DNA from: an uncultured Pelagibacteraceae bacterium
Lineage (GTDB): Bacteria; Pseudomonadota; Alphaproteobacteria; Pelagibacterales; Pelagibacteraceae
Direction of reading: 5' to 3'
Assembly (NCBI GenBank): GCA_902624045.1
Contig: CACNVX010000002.1
Span: 1-64,000 of the forward strand
Length of the DNA stretch: 64,000 nucleotides
Shown here one piece after another: positions 63,624 to 64,000 of this stretch; positions within the stretch are counted from its first letter, which is position 1, and each line of letters begins with the position of its first letter. The notes beneath the pieces were generated by a model that saw only the letters and a program-made list of their open reading frames with translations, searched no databases and was not told the origin of the DNA. Position numbers and translations under genes: made by a program.

Positions 63624-64000
63624 ATGGATTTAAAATCCAAGATAATATTAATATCTGGACCCACGGCATCAGGAAAATCAAGTTTTGCAATTAAAGTTGC
63701 AAAAAAAGTCAGTGGAGAGATTATTAATGCAGATAGCATGCAAGTATACAAAGAGCTTAAAATCCTGTCAGCTAGACCTGATCCAAAAAAATATCAGAAA
63801 ATAAAACATCATTTATATGGCTTTCATAATGTAACAAAAAACTTTTCCACAGGTGATTGGCTTAAGCTGGTAATTAAAAAAATTAAGTTAGTTCAAAAAA
63901 GAAAAAAAATCCCAATTCTTGTAGGAGGGACAGGTTTATACTTTAAAGCTTTAACTGATGGTTTAGTTAAAATACCAAATATTTCATTAAAATTAAGAAA
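63624..64000 (+). CDS. miaA: tRNA dimethylallyltransferase, 5' part (runs off the window)
   Basis: Read by eye: MDLKSKIILISGPTASGKSSFAIKVAKKVSGEIINADSMQVYKELKILSARP...ILVGGTGLYFKALTDGL. Confidence 0.94.
   Translation, partial: MDLKSKIILISGPTASGKSSFAIKVAKKVSGEIINADSMQVYKELKILSARPDPKKYQKIKHHLYGFHNVTKNFSTGDWLKLVIKKIKLVQKRKKIPILVGGTGLYFKALTDGLVKIPNISLKLR

Overview
This window is an AT-rich, gene-dense alphaproteobacterial chromosome segment. Gene content, synteny and AT bias fit the SAR11/Pelagibacterales type. Three zones are visible. (1) About 1-12.1 kb is a surface-polysaccharide island: glycosyltransferase, sugar oxidoreductase, an inverted PIG-L/methyltransferase/cupin cassette, a CapD-like dehydratase, a Wzz-like protein, rfbBDAC and an O-antigen ligase-like protein. 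(2) A stand-alone 5S rRNA (12235-12350) sits directly downstream of the island with no 23S in the 12 kb upstream. This matches the known SAR11 arrangement in which a hypervariable region separates 23S from 5S. (3) About 12.4-64 kb is conserved core genome: rpmJ, pntAAB, fba/pgk/gap/tkt, zapA, yebC, a RuvC-like gene, tolQRAB-pal, tilS, ftsH, folP, glmM, thiD, purA, rpoH, rluD, dxs, ispA, aroC, pdxH, glyQS, ppdK, a two-piece permuted tmRNA, thyX, mrp, hflKC, a Do-like protease and the start of miaA. The most notable observations are: a phage-type RuvC-like nuclease in the canonical ruvCAB slot with ruvAB missing; the isolated 5S with a sugar epimerase 10 nt downstream, itself ATGA-coupled to rpmJ; a permuted ssrA with an unusually short linker whose terminal hairpin abuts the ppdK stop; and extreme compaction at convergent and divergent gene junctions. 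I found no CRISPR array, transposase, integrase or recognisable new defence system.
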